Assembly (NCBI GenBank): GCA_025345505.1
Contig: JANVCC010000018.1
Coordinates: forward strand, 54,889,656-54,953,655
Direction: 5' to 3'
DNA from: Todiramphus chloris collaris
Taxonomy: Eukaryota > Chordata > Aves > Coraciiformes > Alcedinidae
Length of the DNA: 64,000 nt
Part shown: piece by piece, positions 26,001-36,224 of the stretch
Position numbering within the stretch: the first letter of the stretch is position 1
Layout: each line of letters begins with the position of its first letter
Made by a program: the position numbers and the translations under genes
Notes under the pieces: model-generated
What the model was told of the DNA's origin: nothing
The model's input: the letters and a program-made list of their open reading frames with translations, nothing else
Database searches by the model: none

Positions 26001-27582
26001 ACTGCATTCCTGTAACTCAGGTAGTTACAGAATGACATCTGAGGCAAATTGTCAACCTCATGGCTTCCACTGAAGTTTAAACTGAGAGGTTTTTTACCAG
26101 TCACTTGTAGTGAGACATGATCATTCATGAAATCAGTTGCTAAGTCTCAGCTGTCGTGTGGGAACTTGTTAAGTTGCAGCACTGTGGTAAATGAATGACT
26201 TCAAAGCTTAACTATACGTTGAAGAAAATATTCCAGGAGTCCAGGAGCCTAATAACTGATACTGTTCCTTAGGCTTCCATGTTAAACCACTCTAGAGGCA
26301 CACTATGAACCACCTACAGCTGTTCTTATGCTCCTAAAATGCTTGAATAAAGTTTCTAAATTGATTCTGAAAATAGGACCTAAACTTTGAATTTAGAAGC
26401 ATTTGATTTAGGTGTCATTTAGGTGCTTTTGACAAAGTTATATTTATCTCTTTCCAAAATCTTCAAGGACAGGTTTAACTATATGCACCTACATAAATAT
26501 TGCTGAAGAGGAATTTATGTGAGCATATATTTCTGGTTATATGTACTTTCAAACATATTTTTCATCTCTTCAGCTATATCACAGCTAAATAAGACAAACT
26601 CTCTTGGAAATTTGATCCTAGATGCAGAACTGTCCTGAAGGAATATCCAGAGCAGAATGCTGAGGACAACATAACTGTAAGACAAAGACAACAGCAAGAA
26701 CTGTCTAGAGTCTTAAACCACTCTAGAGAAAGTGAGGTAACAACACTGATCTTAATACAGTTATTTCCTTATCCACCTCTAGTGTTTATATATTTTATTT
26801 AACCTTAGTCCTGTATTCTGTTTTTGTTCCTGAATACCCTGGTCTATTGCTGATTTTAAACAATTTCATTCTGAATGTGATTTAACATTTCTGATACCAA
26901 ACACCTACACAAACATCTTTGTGACTTATTTATGTTTTATTTTTATTTCAAATCAGGTGCTTAACTGTAGTGCTTATGGGATTGCAGTGTGCTTGGATTG
27001 TAATTGTATGAAGTTCAGGCAAAAGTGACTATAAAAGCATCAAAGAAAAATAATAGTTTGCAAGTTCAAGTAAAAACATGCTGAGATTTTACATAATGGA
27101 TTTAGTCAGGCACCCCTACTGTTTTATAGAGGGAAAAGTGCATGTGCACAATAAATAAATTACACTGTGCCATCAGTATGTTGCATCTAACTGCATTAGT
27201 GGTTCCATTTTTCCCCTCATGACTGAGGTAGGATGACATATTGGAAAACACATATTTCTTCATTATACTATTTAAATGGTTTGATAAATCTGCTTGTAGA
27301 TGACAGGAACATTTTTTTTTATTGCTCCTCCCAAGTTATTTATATTTAAACAAATCATTCTTGTATTTACATGCAAGATCTCAAAATATTGGAAAAATTT
27401 TATTGTCATAATAAGCCCCATCTGTGACTCATGTAGAACAGGAGCAAAATCTTGTTCTTTGACCTACTCTACCTCCAGGCTGCCTTGCTGTATTCACTTT
27501 TCGTAGTGCCCACCTTCTAAATCTACTCCATTCAGGAAAGAGGTGTATGACTGATCTCCTTCATGATGAGTTCATTTTGATC

Positions 27583-27910
27583 CTAAAGGAGGCTTACAAG
27601 AAAGGTGGAGAAGGATTTTTTACAAGGGTATGCAGTGACAGGACAAGGGGTAGGGGCTTTAAACTGGAAGAGGGAAGATTTAGATTAGATGTAAGGAAGA
27701 AGTTCTTCACTGTGACAGTGGTGAGACACTGGAACAGGTTTTCCAGAGTTGTGGATGCCCCACCCCTGGAAGTGTTCAAGGTCAGGTTGGATGGGGCTTT
27801 GAGAAACCTGGTCTAGTGGAAGATGTCCCTGCCCAAAGCAGGGGGTTGTAATTAGATGATCTTTAAGGTCCCTTGCAACCCAAACCACTCACTTTATGAT
27901 TCTATGATCT
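27583..27910 (+). mobile_element. CR1 LINE 3' end with open C-terminal ORF2
   Basis: This is a well-preserved CR1 3' end on the plus strand. The frame is open from upstream of the CR1 part to a natural stop at 27814-27816. It reads SDRTRGRGFKLEEGRFRLDV, then KKFFTVTVVRHWNR, then PPLEVFKVRLDGALRNLV, the conserved C-terminal end of CR1 ORF2. The 3' UTR follows, with 'gatgatctttaaggtccctt' and the terminal ATTCTATG-type 8-bp repeat (around 27897-27909). It is strongly 5'-truncated, as usual for CR1, and appears younger than the other copies here. It cannot transpose. Confidence 0.95.
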
Positions 27911-28810
27911 ATGTTTCCACAATTCATTGCAAAACAAATTTCCTGAAATGCTGTTAATATTCAGTGAATCTCATTTTAATGTGGCAAAGCAACAGTTAGA
28001 AATTGTTACAGTATTAAATCCATTTTTATGGAGACTGAACCTTGCTTTGAAAGGGAAGTGTAGAGAGATTGTATTTTTTTTAAATTAAATTAATTAATAT
28101 ATTTGGCTGACATGTTTCCTTTATCTCTCTTCCTCCACATTTTTCCCTGTGTTTTTCTGTGTTTTTTTATTTTAAATAAGGTAAGAGGAGGAATAGCTGT
28201 AATATAGTAAAAACTGGGGAATGACAAAAAATGGAACAATACTGAAAGCTTTCTAATAAAATTCCATGTATTTTCTTAATTTTTTAAATTTTTTAAATTA
28301 AAAGTCTGTAGAATTAACCTTTTCTCTAGTTTCAAAATTGTTGAAATTTCTATTTTGGACAGATCACTTCTTTTCTGTGTTCAGTGCATCTGTGTGCTGG
28401 AATACATGAGAGAATCTAATGTATGTGCATATTTTCATTTGCAAAATAAAAAGAAAGCAAATTGAGGAATGTTCTACTGAAGGCCATAGACAGGGTGTAT
28501 TACGAACTTGATTTTTCAAGACATTGAATGCCTGCAGCTCGCCTTGCACTGAGTGAATTTAATGCACTTGTCACATGATCTACTCTTTTATTTGCTTAGT
28601 TGCAGTGGAAAAGGCAGAGGGTAGTATCAGAAAAGGAAAATGGTGGCAGGAAAAGTCTGGTCGTTGTTTCCTTAGGGGTGATGGAAACAGCTATTCTCAA
28701 AGGATCTGTGCTAAGGAATATAGAAGTAATATAGAGGAGGATAGCAAGAGCAAAGGAAAATTAATATTTATGAACAGTAGAAAATAATAATAAAAAAGCA
28801 TAAACTATAT
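27911..28810. other. Intergenic, no recognised feature
   Basis: This is AT-rich non-coding sequence between two CR1 copies, with a strongly A/T palindromic patch around 28277-28305. I see no gene. Confidence 0.5.
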
Positions 28811-28975
28811 AATAGAATTATGGAATCATTTAAGCTTGGAAAAGACCTTTAAGATTGAGTCTAGCCATTAACCCAGCACTGACAACTCCACCACTAAACC
28901 ATGTCCCTAAGTGCCACATCTACACATCTTATGATACCTCTAGGGATGGTGACTCAACAACTTTGACTCCATTTC
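28811..28975 (-). mobile_element. CR1 LINE 3' fragment
   Basis: Antisense CR1 3' terminus of a different subfamily from the 12997 copy. It shows 'cttggaaaagacctttaaga', then 'caccactaaaccatgtccct' and 'aagtgccacatctacacatc' blocks, ending in 'agggatggtgactc'. It is about 165 bp long, diverged and has no frame. Confidence 0.85.
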
Positions 28976-30119
28976 TAGAGCAATAACTGCTCAAAGATAA
29001 AGTTATCAACCCAGATGAATCACATGTATGCAAGGGGGCTAATTTAAAGGCATTTTATCAGGCAAGGAGAAATAAGCATTTCTGGAGAGTGATTCAGTCC
29101 TTAGGTAGACAGTGTATCTTTCTCTCATGTGAGGCATCTCATAGCACATAGTGTAATTCAGATGGAATAAAGCTGGCGCATGATGACTAGGCACCACCAG
29201 ACTGGTCCTTCCAACAGTTTCTGCCATCAGCTAGGCCACTGGAAGTCTGGTACCCAGCTCATGAGGACTGGTCTTTCTGTCTTCCTTTCTAGCCATCCAC
29301 AGTGCAGATATTTTGAGATGGGGCAGGTATAGGTAAAATTTGATCCCTACTTGTCACAAGGAAGGGATCTCGTAAAGAACTTCAAAACCCCATAAAACCC
29401 TGTAAAACCCCCAAAACTCCGTTTAGCCCGCAGAAGAATAACAGTTTTACCACCTAACAACCGCTTGCTGCATAGACTTGCACTCGGAACAGGCTCATTG
29501 CTGAGGGCTCCCTCCTGCTGCCAAGGCCATCTGTTCCATTTGATGATGGCCTGCAGAAAATGCAGGGTATCATTTAAATGGTTTTATGAATATCTTTATT
29601 TGCCTGAGAACACATACTACACTTATTACGCTTCCTGCTGGTGTATTCTCCATATACACCCTCTATATGGATCAGTGATTTCACTGCCTTGTCAATAATT
29701 CAGTCTGTGTTCTCTGGCTATGTCATCTTGGGAAAGGAGCCCAGTGCAGGCAGCATCAGAGAGCTGCGACTCCTATAGGAAGGAGGAGGCTTTCCCTAGG
29801 GCTTTCCTTTATCTTTCCTGTTATAGGCTTTCCCTGTATCTTTCATGTAAGCTTGATTTTCAGGCATATCTGCATCGGAAAGGTCCAGTCCCTCAGACAA
29901 ATGGGGGATGTTCTTCAGTGGGAACCTTTCGCAAAAGCAGACTGCAGCGTCAAACTTTCCTGCATGAAAAAGGGTCCTTTTCCTCACCGAACTATTCAAT
30001 GCGCAAAACCAAGATATTTTTGCCCCGTGCAATAATAATGCAACTGAAGACACGCTGCCTCCAACACGAGGCCAAAAAAGAACGTTTCTTTATTTTATTC
30101 CCAGGTTTTTAAGCTCGCA
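28976..30119. other. Intergenic region just upstream of the CpG island
   Basis: Here the sequence shifts from AT-rich to GC-rich towards 30 kb. Open frames become longer near 29.7-30.1 kb but show no domain, and they overlap each other on both strands. A distal promoter of CLVS2 may lie here; no TATA box is evident. Confidence 0.4.
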
Positions 30120-30123
30120 ATGT

Positions 30124-30133
30124 TTCACGTGAA
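30124..30133. promoter_or_regulatory. Palindromic E-box TTCACGTGAA
   Basis: A perfect 10-bp palindrome around CACGTG, the binding type used by USF, MITF/TFE3/TFEB and MYC-MAX. It lies about 1.4 kb upstream of the CLVS2 start codon at the edge of the CpG island. The motif is seen; its use is inferred. Confidence 0.4.
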
Positions 30134-30324
30134 GAAAATCAGCCAAAAGAGAGAACTGCAAGTAAAGCCCTCACTTGGGGAACAACGTCTCGCCACTGGC
30201 ACACCACCAAGATTTACGCGGGGCCTTGGTGTGACTCCCGCAGAGATGCTCCACGGGGGTTCACAGGAGGGCCCTCGTAGACAACCCTGGCCACTGCCCC
30301 CCTCCGCCCCTCGCCCCCGGACAA

Positions 30325-30335
30325 CCACCATCTTG
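30325..30335 (-). promoter_or_regulatory. YY1-like motif
   Basis: CCACCATCTTG on the plus strand is the reverse complement of CAAGATGGTGG, close to the YY1 core CAAGATGGCGGC that often lies just downstream of start sites in CpG-island promoters. It could mark a CLVS2 transcription start nearby. Confidence 0.35.
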
Positions 30336-30455
30336 TTCAGCGCAGCACCGGCGCAAGCGGCCGCGGTTTTGCCCAACGCCCCCTCCCCGGCCGAGGGGAT
30401 CCGCGGTGCCGCCGCAACATCCCCCTCCTCCCTCCCCCGCGGCGCCGGTCACAGC

Positions 30456-30485
30456 GCTGCGCTGCGCTGCGCTGCGTTGCGCTGC
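30456..30485. repeat. GCTGC pentanucleotide repeat in the CpG island
   Basis: Six tandem GCTGC units, the fifth changed to GTTGC. It lies upstream of CLVS2 and is likely length-variable. Confidence 0.9.
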
Positions 30486-30608
30486 GCGGGGGAGCGCGGA
30501 GCACGGCCGCGTGTGCGCTGCCTCCGCGCCCGCCTCTCCCGGACCCCCCGCGGGGGCGTCTCCCGCGTCGCGGTTTCGGCGGCCGCGGCGGAGGGCAGGT
30601 GTCGCTGC

Positions 30609-30640
30609 GCGCCTGGGCGGGTGCGCGCCTGGGCGGGTGC
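30609..30640. repeat. Exact 16-bp tandem duplication with GC boxes
   Basis: The unit GCGCCTGGGCGGGTGC occurs twice, head to tail and identical, so each copy carries one GGGCGGG Sp1-type box. A short GTGCGT-like run follows to about 30656. The duplication doubles a likely promoter element. Confidence 0.9.
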
Positions 30641-30848
30641 GTGCGTGTGCGTGTGCAAGGCGGGGCCGCGCAGCAGGCAGCCCCGCGCCGGCTGGTGCCA
30701 TCTGGGAGCCGGGGCGGGGAGCGGAGGAGGGAGCAGGAGGGGGACGAGCATCCTCAAGGCCGAGGCTCCGTTTGTCTTTCTGGCGAGCCGGAGGCTTTTC
30801 TTTACCGGTACCGGCGAAGTACCTGCGGATCGGCTTCTCTCCTCGCCG

Positions 30849-30949
30849 TTTTTTTGGTTTAGGTTTTGGGTTGGTTTTTTTTGTTTGTTTTTTTTTTTTT
30901 TTTCCCCCAGTTTGGTGTTGTTTTTTTTGTTGGTTCTGTTTTGTTTTGT
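30849..30949 (+). other. T-rich tract with candidate 3' splice site
   Basis: About 100 bp of almost pure T/G sequence lies inside the CpG island. A T run of about 16 is followed by CCCCCAG ending at 30910, which has the form of a strong pyrimidine tract and splice acceptor. If used, the exon carrying the CLVS2 start codon would begin at 30911 and have a separate upstream 5'-UTR exon. The alternative is plain low-complexity sequence in the promoter. Confidence 0.35.
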
Positions 30950-31001
30950 AACCCTCCCTCAAATCCTGGGAGACGCTTCTGAAGCGGGGCGAGGGCTGAT
31001 C

Positions 31002-31009
31002 TTACGTAA
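31002..31009. promoter_or_regulatory. Palindromic TTACGTAA (D-box / bZIP type)
   Basis: A perfect 8-bp palindrome matching the preferred site of PAR-bZIP factors (DBP, TEF, HLF) and NFIL3. It lies 545 bp upstream of the CLVS2 start codon. Within such GC-rich DNA this AT-containing palindrome stands out. Function is inferred. Confidence 0.4.
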
Positions 31010-31090
31010 ATGGTGCTGCTCCGGGGAGGGCACCCCCCCTGCCAGCCCCGGGCCGGGGGAGCGCCCCCGGGTGCCTCTCGCCCTGCCTAA
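31010..31090 (+). other. Upstream ORF 1 (26 codons) in CLVS2 leader
   Basis: An ATG at 31010 opens 26 codons to a TAA at 31088-31090. The base at -3 is T, so the start context is weak. It affects translation only if transcription starts upstream of it. There is no sign of a conserved peptide. Confidence 0.35.
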
Positions 31091-31238
31091 CGGACAGGCC
31101 CCTCGCTGCTGCTGCAGCCCAGCCCCAGATCCGCACCGGCACCGCCACCGGCACCGGCGGGAGCGAGAGAGCGGCAAGCCGGCAGCCCGCAGCCCCGGCA
31201 CTGGCGGGTTTCGTCGCCTCCGCGGACCGGCTGCGGGG

Positions 31239-31292
31239 ATGATGCGGCGCGTCGGACCCCGCGGCGGGGAGGGCGCTATGTCAGAGAGATAA
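31239..31292 (+). other. Upstream ORF 2 (17 codons) in CLVS2 leader
   Basis: Two adjacent ATGs (31239, 31242) and a third in the same frame (31278) share a TAA at 31290-31292. This lies 262 bases before the CLVS2 ATG and out of its way, leaving room for reinitiation. Whether the leader includes it depends on the unknown start site. No other ATG lies between it and the main start. Confidence 0.4.
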
Positions 31293-31520
31293 CGCGGCTT
31301 CGCCAGCAGCCCGGGGGCAGTCTCGGTGCCAGCCGCCCCCCCCCCCGGGACCTGGCTGCCTGGGAGCCGCTCGCTTCTCGGCGGCCGGACTGGCAGAGGC
31401 GGCGGGGCCGGGGAGTGGCGGGGCGAGGCCCGGCGGGGCGGGGGAGCGGCGGCCAGCCGTGCCGGGGCACCCCGCCCGCGGGGGGCAAGCGCCCAGGAGG
31501 CTGAGGAGCGCAGGCAGCAG

Positions 31521-31547
31521 AGGCGGGGAGGAGGAGGAGGAGGAGGG
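31521..31547 (+). repeat. GGA repeat just before the start codon
   Basis: A run of GGA/GGAG units with G runs of two to four ends 7 bases before the CLVS2 ATG. The form suits an RNA G-quadruplex in the leader. Structure formation is an inference. Confidence 0.7.
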
Positions 31548-31554
31548 CAGCGCC

Positions 31555-31943
31555 ATGACTCACTTGCAGGCAGGTCTCTCCCCGGAGACTCTGGAGAAAG
31601 CCCGGCTGGAGCTGAACGAGAACCCCGACACCTTGCACCAGGACATCCAGGAGGTGCGGGACATGGTGATCACCCGGCCGGACATCGGCTTCCTCCGCAC
31701 CGACGATGCCTTCATCCTGCGGTTCCTGCGGGCCAGGAAGTTTCAGCACTTCGAGGCGTTTCGCCTCCTGGCCCAGTACTTTGAATATCGCCAGCAGAAC
31801 CTGGACATGTTCAAGAGCTTCAAGGCCACAGACCCGGGCATCAAGCAGGCGCTGAAGGATGGTTTCCCCGGTGGGCTGGCCAACCTGGACCACTACGGCA
31901 GGAAGATACTCGTCCTTTTTGCTGCCAACTGGGACCAGAGCAG
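31555..31943 (+). CDS. CLVS2: Clavesin-2, first coding exon (residues 1-130)
   Basis: Encodes the start of clavesin-2, a neuron-enriched Sec14-like (CRAL-TRIO) lipid-binding protein. It binds phosphatidylinositol 3,5-bisphosphate and acts on clathrin-coated vesicles, the trans-Golgi network and late endosomes/lysosomes. The exon gives 129 full codons plus two bases of codon 130 (phase 2). It begins [20 protein letters not shown], includes the CRAL-TRIO N-terminal helical region with [11 protein letters not shown] (residues 53-63), and enters the lipid-binding domain at about residue 96 (ends FAANWDQS). The ATG at 31555 was chosen because it gives the family N-terminus and has G at -3; the upstream in-frame sequence has no ATG. 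The donor is CAG|GTAAAT at 31944. [10 protein letters not shown] and HFEAF fit CLVS2 rather than its paralogue CLVS1, which also has a longer N-terminus. No damage is seen. Confidence 0.97.
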
Positions 31944-34049
31944 GTAAATGCAGAGCCACCAGCCCGCCTTAACCCCTTCTTTCTCTGGGCAATGCACGGG
32001 AAAACTGTGCCAGATCAGAGAGGGCGAGTGGGCAGCAGGGACACACCCGGCTCTGCCCACAGGGGGCTGGGCAGCAGCCTGGAAGGCAGGGGGAGAAGAG
32101 AAAGAAAAGTGTTTTGTGGATTAGGGCCTTTTCAACCTTTTCATCCTTTAGGCTCTGAATTTTGGGAGGGAAGTAGGAACTACTTAGCCGCTCTTCTCAA
32201 CTAGCTGGTGTGAGGTTTAAACCCTTCTGCTTCCCCCTAGCCAAAGTGAGCTGGTGTGGTAGATGATGTGCTTACTCCCCAGACAAAGGCTGGTTGTGTT
32301 CCCTGTGCTGGTCTTTCTCCTTCAGCATGCACAGAGTTGTTCAGGTGTCATTGGAGAAAGTGGGAGATGCTGTGTCCAAATTAGGACTATCCATCGTGGC
32401 TTTTGAGCTGAAAAGTTTGCCTGTGCGGGAAGCTGAGGTTCCAAATCCTGTCCCTCAGCTAAAGGAGGCTCTTCCTGAGCCACCTGGAAATGCCAGGATA
32501 GAAGTTACAGTAACCACTTTTCCCCAGTCATGCTGCAATGAGTGTGAAGTCCCTGCATAATAAGATCCAAACACACAAAGCTTTGTTAGCAAATTGAAGG
32601 AGCCTAGTGCAATCCCTAGAACAATTTCTGATCCTTTTTGGTACTACTCTAGCCTGAAGATGACTTAGCAGACTGACCCAAGAGCTGTCTCACCTCAAGG
32701 TCCTTTCTTTTAGTAATAAGCTTGATACTATGTCACACTATTTGGTTATTCTAAATACCTCACTGGGTGTCATGCCCAGTTTCTCCTCCAGTCTAAAATT
32801 ACATCCACAAAAATTGCTTGATTTTCAGTACATGTAAATGAATGAATTCATTAAAAGTGCGATCCTGTGAGCACTGCATTGTTTCCCTAGGCTCCCGACC
32901 CAAGAGCAGGTTTGGGATCTGAAGCACTTCTTAGTGAGAACACTTAAAATCTTATGACTTGACTTCACATGAACCCAATCTGTCTTTTGTACAGTCAGTA
33001 CAAGCTGGGCACTGGCAGTGCCGAGCACTCAGTGCAGATATCCCAAACTCAGCTGTTCTGAAACATGAGGAGGGCACAGACAGCTAGCGATGTGGATAGG
33101 AAGGACTAAATTCTGGGGGACTGGGCATACTTAAGCCTGCCCTTTAAATGTTTGTGTAGCTGTGCTCTTGCAGGCTGTGTCGATAGCCACTGCAGGCAGT
33201 GATCCCACAGCTCTCTGCGGCAGTCTGTGTTACAGCTAGAGATGGGTCTCTGCCCAGAGGGCTGCTGGTCCACTGTGACTTTCCTCCTCTCCAGACAGGG
33301 TAGCTACATCCACAGTGCTTACAGGGAGTTTCCTGGTCCTTGCTAACCCATGAATCATGATCAGGGTCTGGGGAAAAAAGTGTCTGGCACAAACCAGAAC
33401 TGCCCACCACCAGAACTAACTAGAAAGTGTGGGTGAACATATGCAGAGCTGGGGCCAGCACCTTTTCCTGCTTCGGTTTTCTGGCAGGTGGAGCCAAATA
33501 AGCTAAGTAAGGAAACAGTGGTTATGAGGCTAAGGACTCTCTGAGCGGGTTTCATTTATCACATAAGGACCTTCCTTATTTCCCACATAAGGACTAGGTC
33601 AACTTTTTATTTAAAAAAAAGCTCTGCAAACTCTTAAAAATCCCCAAATGAAGAATTAGCAAAGAAATGGATGTTTAGGCCTTTTATTAAGTCATGCATC
33701 TACACTGAAGAAGTTCCCCTCCTAAAGGTAATATGGCTTATTCTATACTGTTATTTCTCATTAATGAAAAAAACCCCAAAGCTTTATGCAACACTTGTCA
33801 GATCATTAGTTTCTAGTCAAAAGAACACCAAGAACTCAAATTCAGAGATGAAGTAGCATTTAAAAAAATAATTGCTATGTGAAAAGAATAGGTTTATTTT
33901 CTTCTTAATTCAGCATGTGCTACTATTTAAACTATGTGAGATCAGCTGGCAGACTAATTTTATTATGATCTTTTTCATGAAATCCTATTGGTAAAATTCT
34001 TATTTATGATATAATAGGAAGGTGACTGGGGTACACAGAGGTTCCTAAT

Positions 34050-34270
34050 GGCCCTGTTTGCAATTGGGTGCCTATTGCTCTTCAGCACTGCCTGGCCATA
34101 CTATGCCTGTCCTCCAGAGTGAGGGATATGTTTTCAGATAGACCACTCAGACAAAGGGGAGAGTGCTGAAGCCCAGCTGCGGGGAGTGGCTTGCTCCAAG
34201 GCACATGAAAAGTCAGTGACAGATCAGGGGATGGAGCTAGGTCACCCTCTCATTTCTATTTAATTTAGGG
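34050..34270 (+). repeat. Possible MIR-like ancient SINE
   Basis: The order 'gtggcttgctccaaggcaca', 'gtcagtgacagatcagggga' and 'tggagctaggtcacc' resembles the MIR/CORE-SINE pattern (acttgcccaaggtcacac, agtcagtggcagagc, gaacccaggtc). The match is diverged and made by eye. Confidence 0.3.
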
Positions 34271-35682
34271 TCTTCCATTATCTGATGTTCAGCAATTGAA
34301 CATGGGGAGTACTGTGTATGGAACATGTACTAGAGCTGCCACATAATATGTCTCAAGCTTATGCCTTAACTGTCTTGAGATCTTACAGTATGTAAACCAG
34401 TGCTCCTCTTACAGCAATACTGGGAGTATTACTTCTTGTTCTCTGTCTTGTTAGGACCTATTCATGTGCTTCGTAAACTTAAGTTAATAGAGCACATCGA
34501 GCCTGTGAATTTATCATGTGTGTACAACTTATTATGGCCAGCATGTAACAATTAGAAATAAAAAGTTCCAATTTGTTATTTAAATGACTAGCAGACATAC
34601 TATAGATAATTTATATAGAACTGGCAACCTATGATTTACATAGTTTCAATTAGAGAAGTGTGGGATGCAGAAAATTTCTGTGGTAAAACAAGCTGTGTAC
34701 TAGATGTTAAATCATAAAATTAAAGCAGGGCCTGAAAGCTGTACCAGCTGTCCTACCATCTGAACAATTAAATCAGACATGTATTTAAAACAAACAAACA
34801 ATAAAAAGAAAGGTGTAGGATAATGCATTGAGTAGCCCAACAGCTTTCCAATGGGACCCTGCTTAATTTTCCATCCTGTCTCTACTATGGGAAAAATGAA
34901 AAGGGGTGACATTCTTGCCAGGAGGCAGGATAGCACTTAGAAAGGGACCCCTATTAGCTTCCAGATTGTTGATTCATATCTACATTTGGCTTGTGTGTAT
35001 ATGCATTTGAAGACTCCTGTTTTCTTCATGTGTCCAGCTGGTGGAGTGTCTTTTCAGTTAATGGTACAATTAATTTCAACTTTAAGTGGTAAGGGCTTTG
35101 TTGTCATGCATGTTCTTCTGTATGCTTTGTGGCACCTGTACACAAATTCCCTAGGAAAATCAGTCCATTTTGATGCTATTTATTTGAAATCTTTCCTGTT
35201 ATTAATTATCTCAGACTTTTTTCCTAGAAAGTGCAATAGAAAAGTGCAGTAGAAGAGCGCAGTGATACCTAGTTCTTGTCTGTGTCACAGTGACCCAGTC
35301 AGCTCACACCATCCTCAGTGAATATGGGAATCCACTATACTCATTACTGTTAGCTCTGGTGTTGCATCAGATGATTTACAGCAGGGGAAAGATGGAGTCC
35401 ACTGATTTCCTTTCAAAACTATGTTTTCATGTGTGAAAATGCCATAAACCGTTCCTCTCATTAAATGAAAATTTAAATTCTGCAGCTATTAGGAGGCTGG
35501 TCTACTCCTCAGCTCACTGTTAACCACAGGCAAGTTGGCAGTGTATTTTTCAAGCTCTGATGGAGGCAGTATGACAAAATAAATAGCAATGATAACACTA
35601 ATAACATATTAACAATGACAAAATGCCTGGTTAGCGGAGTCAATTTTTGTTCGGAAGTAACATCTTTCAAAATTGAGGCTGA

Positions 35683-35860
35683 TGAAGCCCTGGAACAGGC
35701 TGTCCAGGGAGGTTGTGGAGTCTCCTTCTCTGGAGATATTCAAAACCCACCTGGATGTGATCCGGTGTAATGTACTCTAGGCAAATCTGTTTTGGTGTGA
35801 GGGCTCGGACTAGATGATCTCTAGAGGTCCCTTCCAACTCCAGTGATTCTTTGATTCTGT
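35683..35860 (+). mobile_element. CR1 LINE 3' fragment in intron 1
   Basis: Sense CR1 3' end: 'tggaacaggctgtccaggga', then 'ggttgtggagtctccttctc', 'gatgatctctagaggtccct' and the terminal 'gattctttgattctgt' repeat. It is about 180 bp, 5'-truncated and without an intact frame. It lies in the same orientation as CLVS2. Confidence 0.92.
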
Positions 35861-36192
35861 AACTGGTGCAAACACTGACATTTTTTTCTACAATTTCTCC
35901 TGCTGACTGATGCTGTCTTATTGTTTCCTAGTTCTCCCTCAGGTATCTGTATCTGCCTAGTATTATTTGTATTTATATTGTGAGTGTTTTGGCTAGGGAT
36001 CTTTTTAATCAATGCTAATGTAAAATTTAGATCATCTGAATCTTCATCTGTGGCTGTGACTGGTAAGACACTGAGCTAAGGAGTAATGAATGGTAGTAAT
36101 TCTGAATTTAAAAGCTAAGCTGGTAAAATATTTGAAGCAATTTCTATTTTTGTATGCATTTTTGTAACACTGGTGATGCTTTTTGTTTTTAG

Positions 36193-36224
36193 AATAGGGG
36201 CTCCCGGGGCATGCTGCCCCTATT
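36193..36224. repeat. Perfect short hairpin in intron 1
   Basis: Arms AATAGGGGC (36193-36201) and GCCCCTATT (36216-36224) are exact reverse complements around a 14-base GC-rich loop. The surroundings are AT-rich. I find no match to a known RNA. Confidence 0.7.

Larger units (their letters stand above)
15036..27582. other. Long intergenic region without a recognised gene
   Basis: This is 12.5 kb of AT-rich sequence with only scattered short frames, none showing a recognisable domain. It includes a purine-rich tract (about 18518-18625), a GTTT repeat (20032-20054) and faint ancient-repeat similarity near 16660-16740 and 19125-19200. There is no CpG island, RNA gene or clear LINE copy. Unrecognised conserved enhancers could lie here, but sequence reading alone cannot show that. 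Confidence 0.5.
30240..31960. promoter_or_regulatory. CLVS2: CpG island and promoter region of CLVS2
   Basis: About 1.7 kb of very GC-rich, CpG-dense sequence contrasts with the AT-rich surroundings and covers the 5' flank and first coding exon of CLVS2. It holds several GGGCGGG-type GC boxes (30615-30621, 30631-30637, and around 31424-31442). No TATA box is evident, as expected for a dispersed CpG-island promoter. The transcription start cannot be placed from sequence. Long frames here on both strands (up to 390 codons) arise because stop codons are rare in such DNA. The island is broken by a T-rich tract at 30849-30949. Confidence 0.85.

Noticed and set aside
30120..31292. 390-codon plus-strand open frame upstream of CLVS2
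   Set aside because: It lies in a CpG island where stop codons are rare, is low-complexity (Arg/Ala/Pro/Phe runs), crosses the T-rich tract and overlaps long frames on the other strand. No domain is visible.
31276..31959. 227-codon minus-strand open frame across the first CLVS2 exon
   Set aside because: It is the antisense shadow of a highly conserved GC-rich coding exon and promoter, with no domain of its own.
32294..32560. 88-codon frame in early intron 1
   Set aside because: No recognisable family and no splice sites linking it to CLVS2 in phase; the exon 1 to exon 2 join already gives the expected protein.
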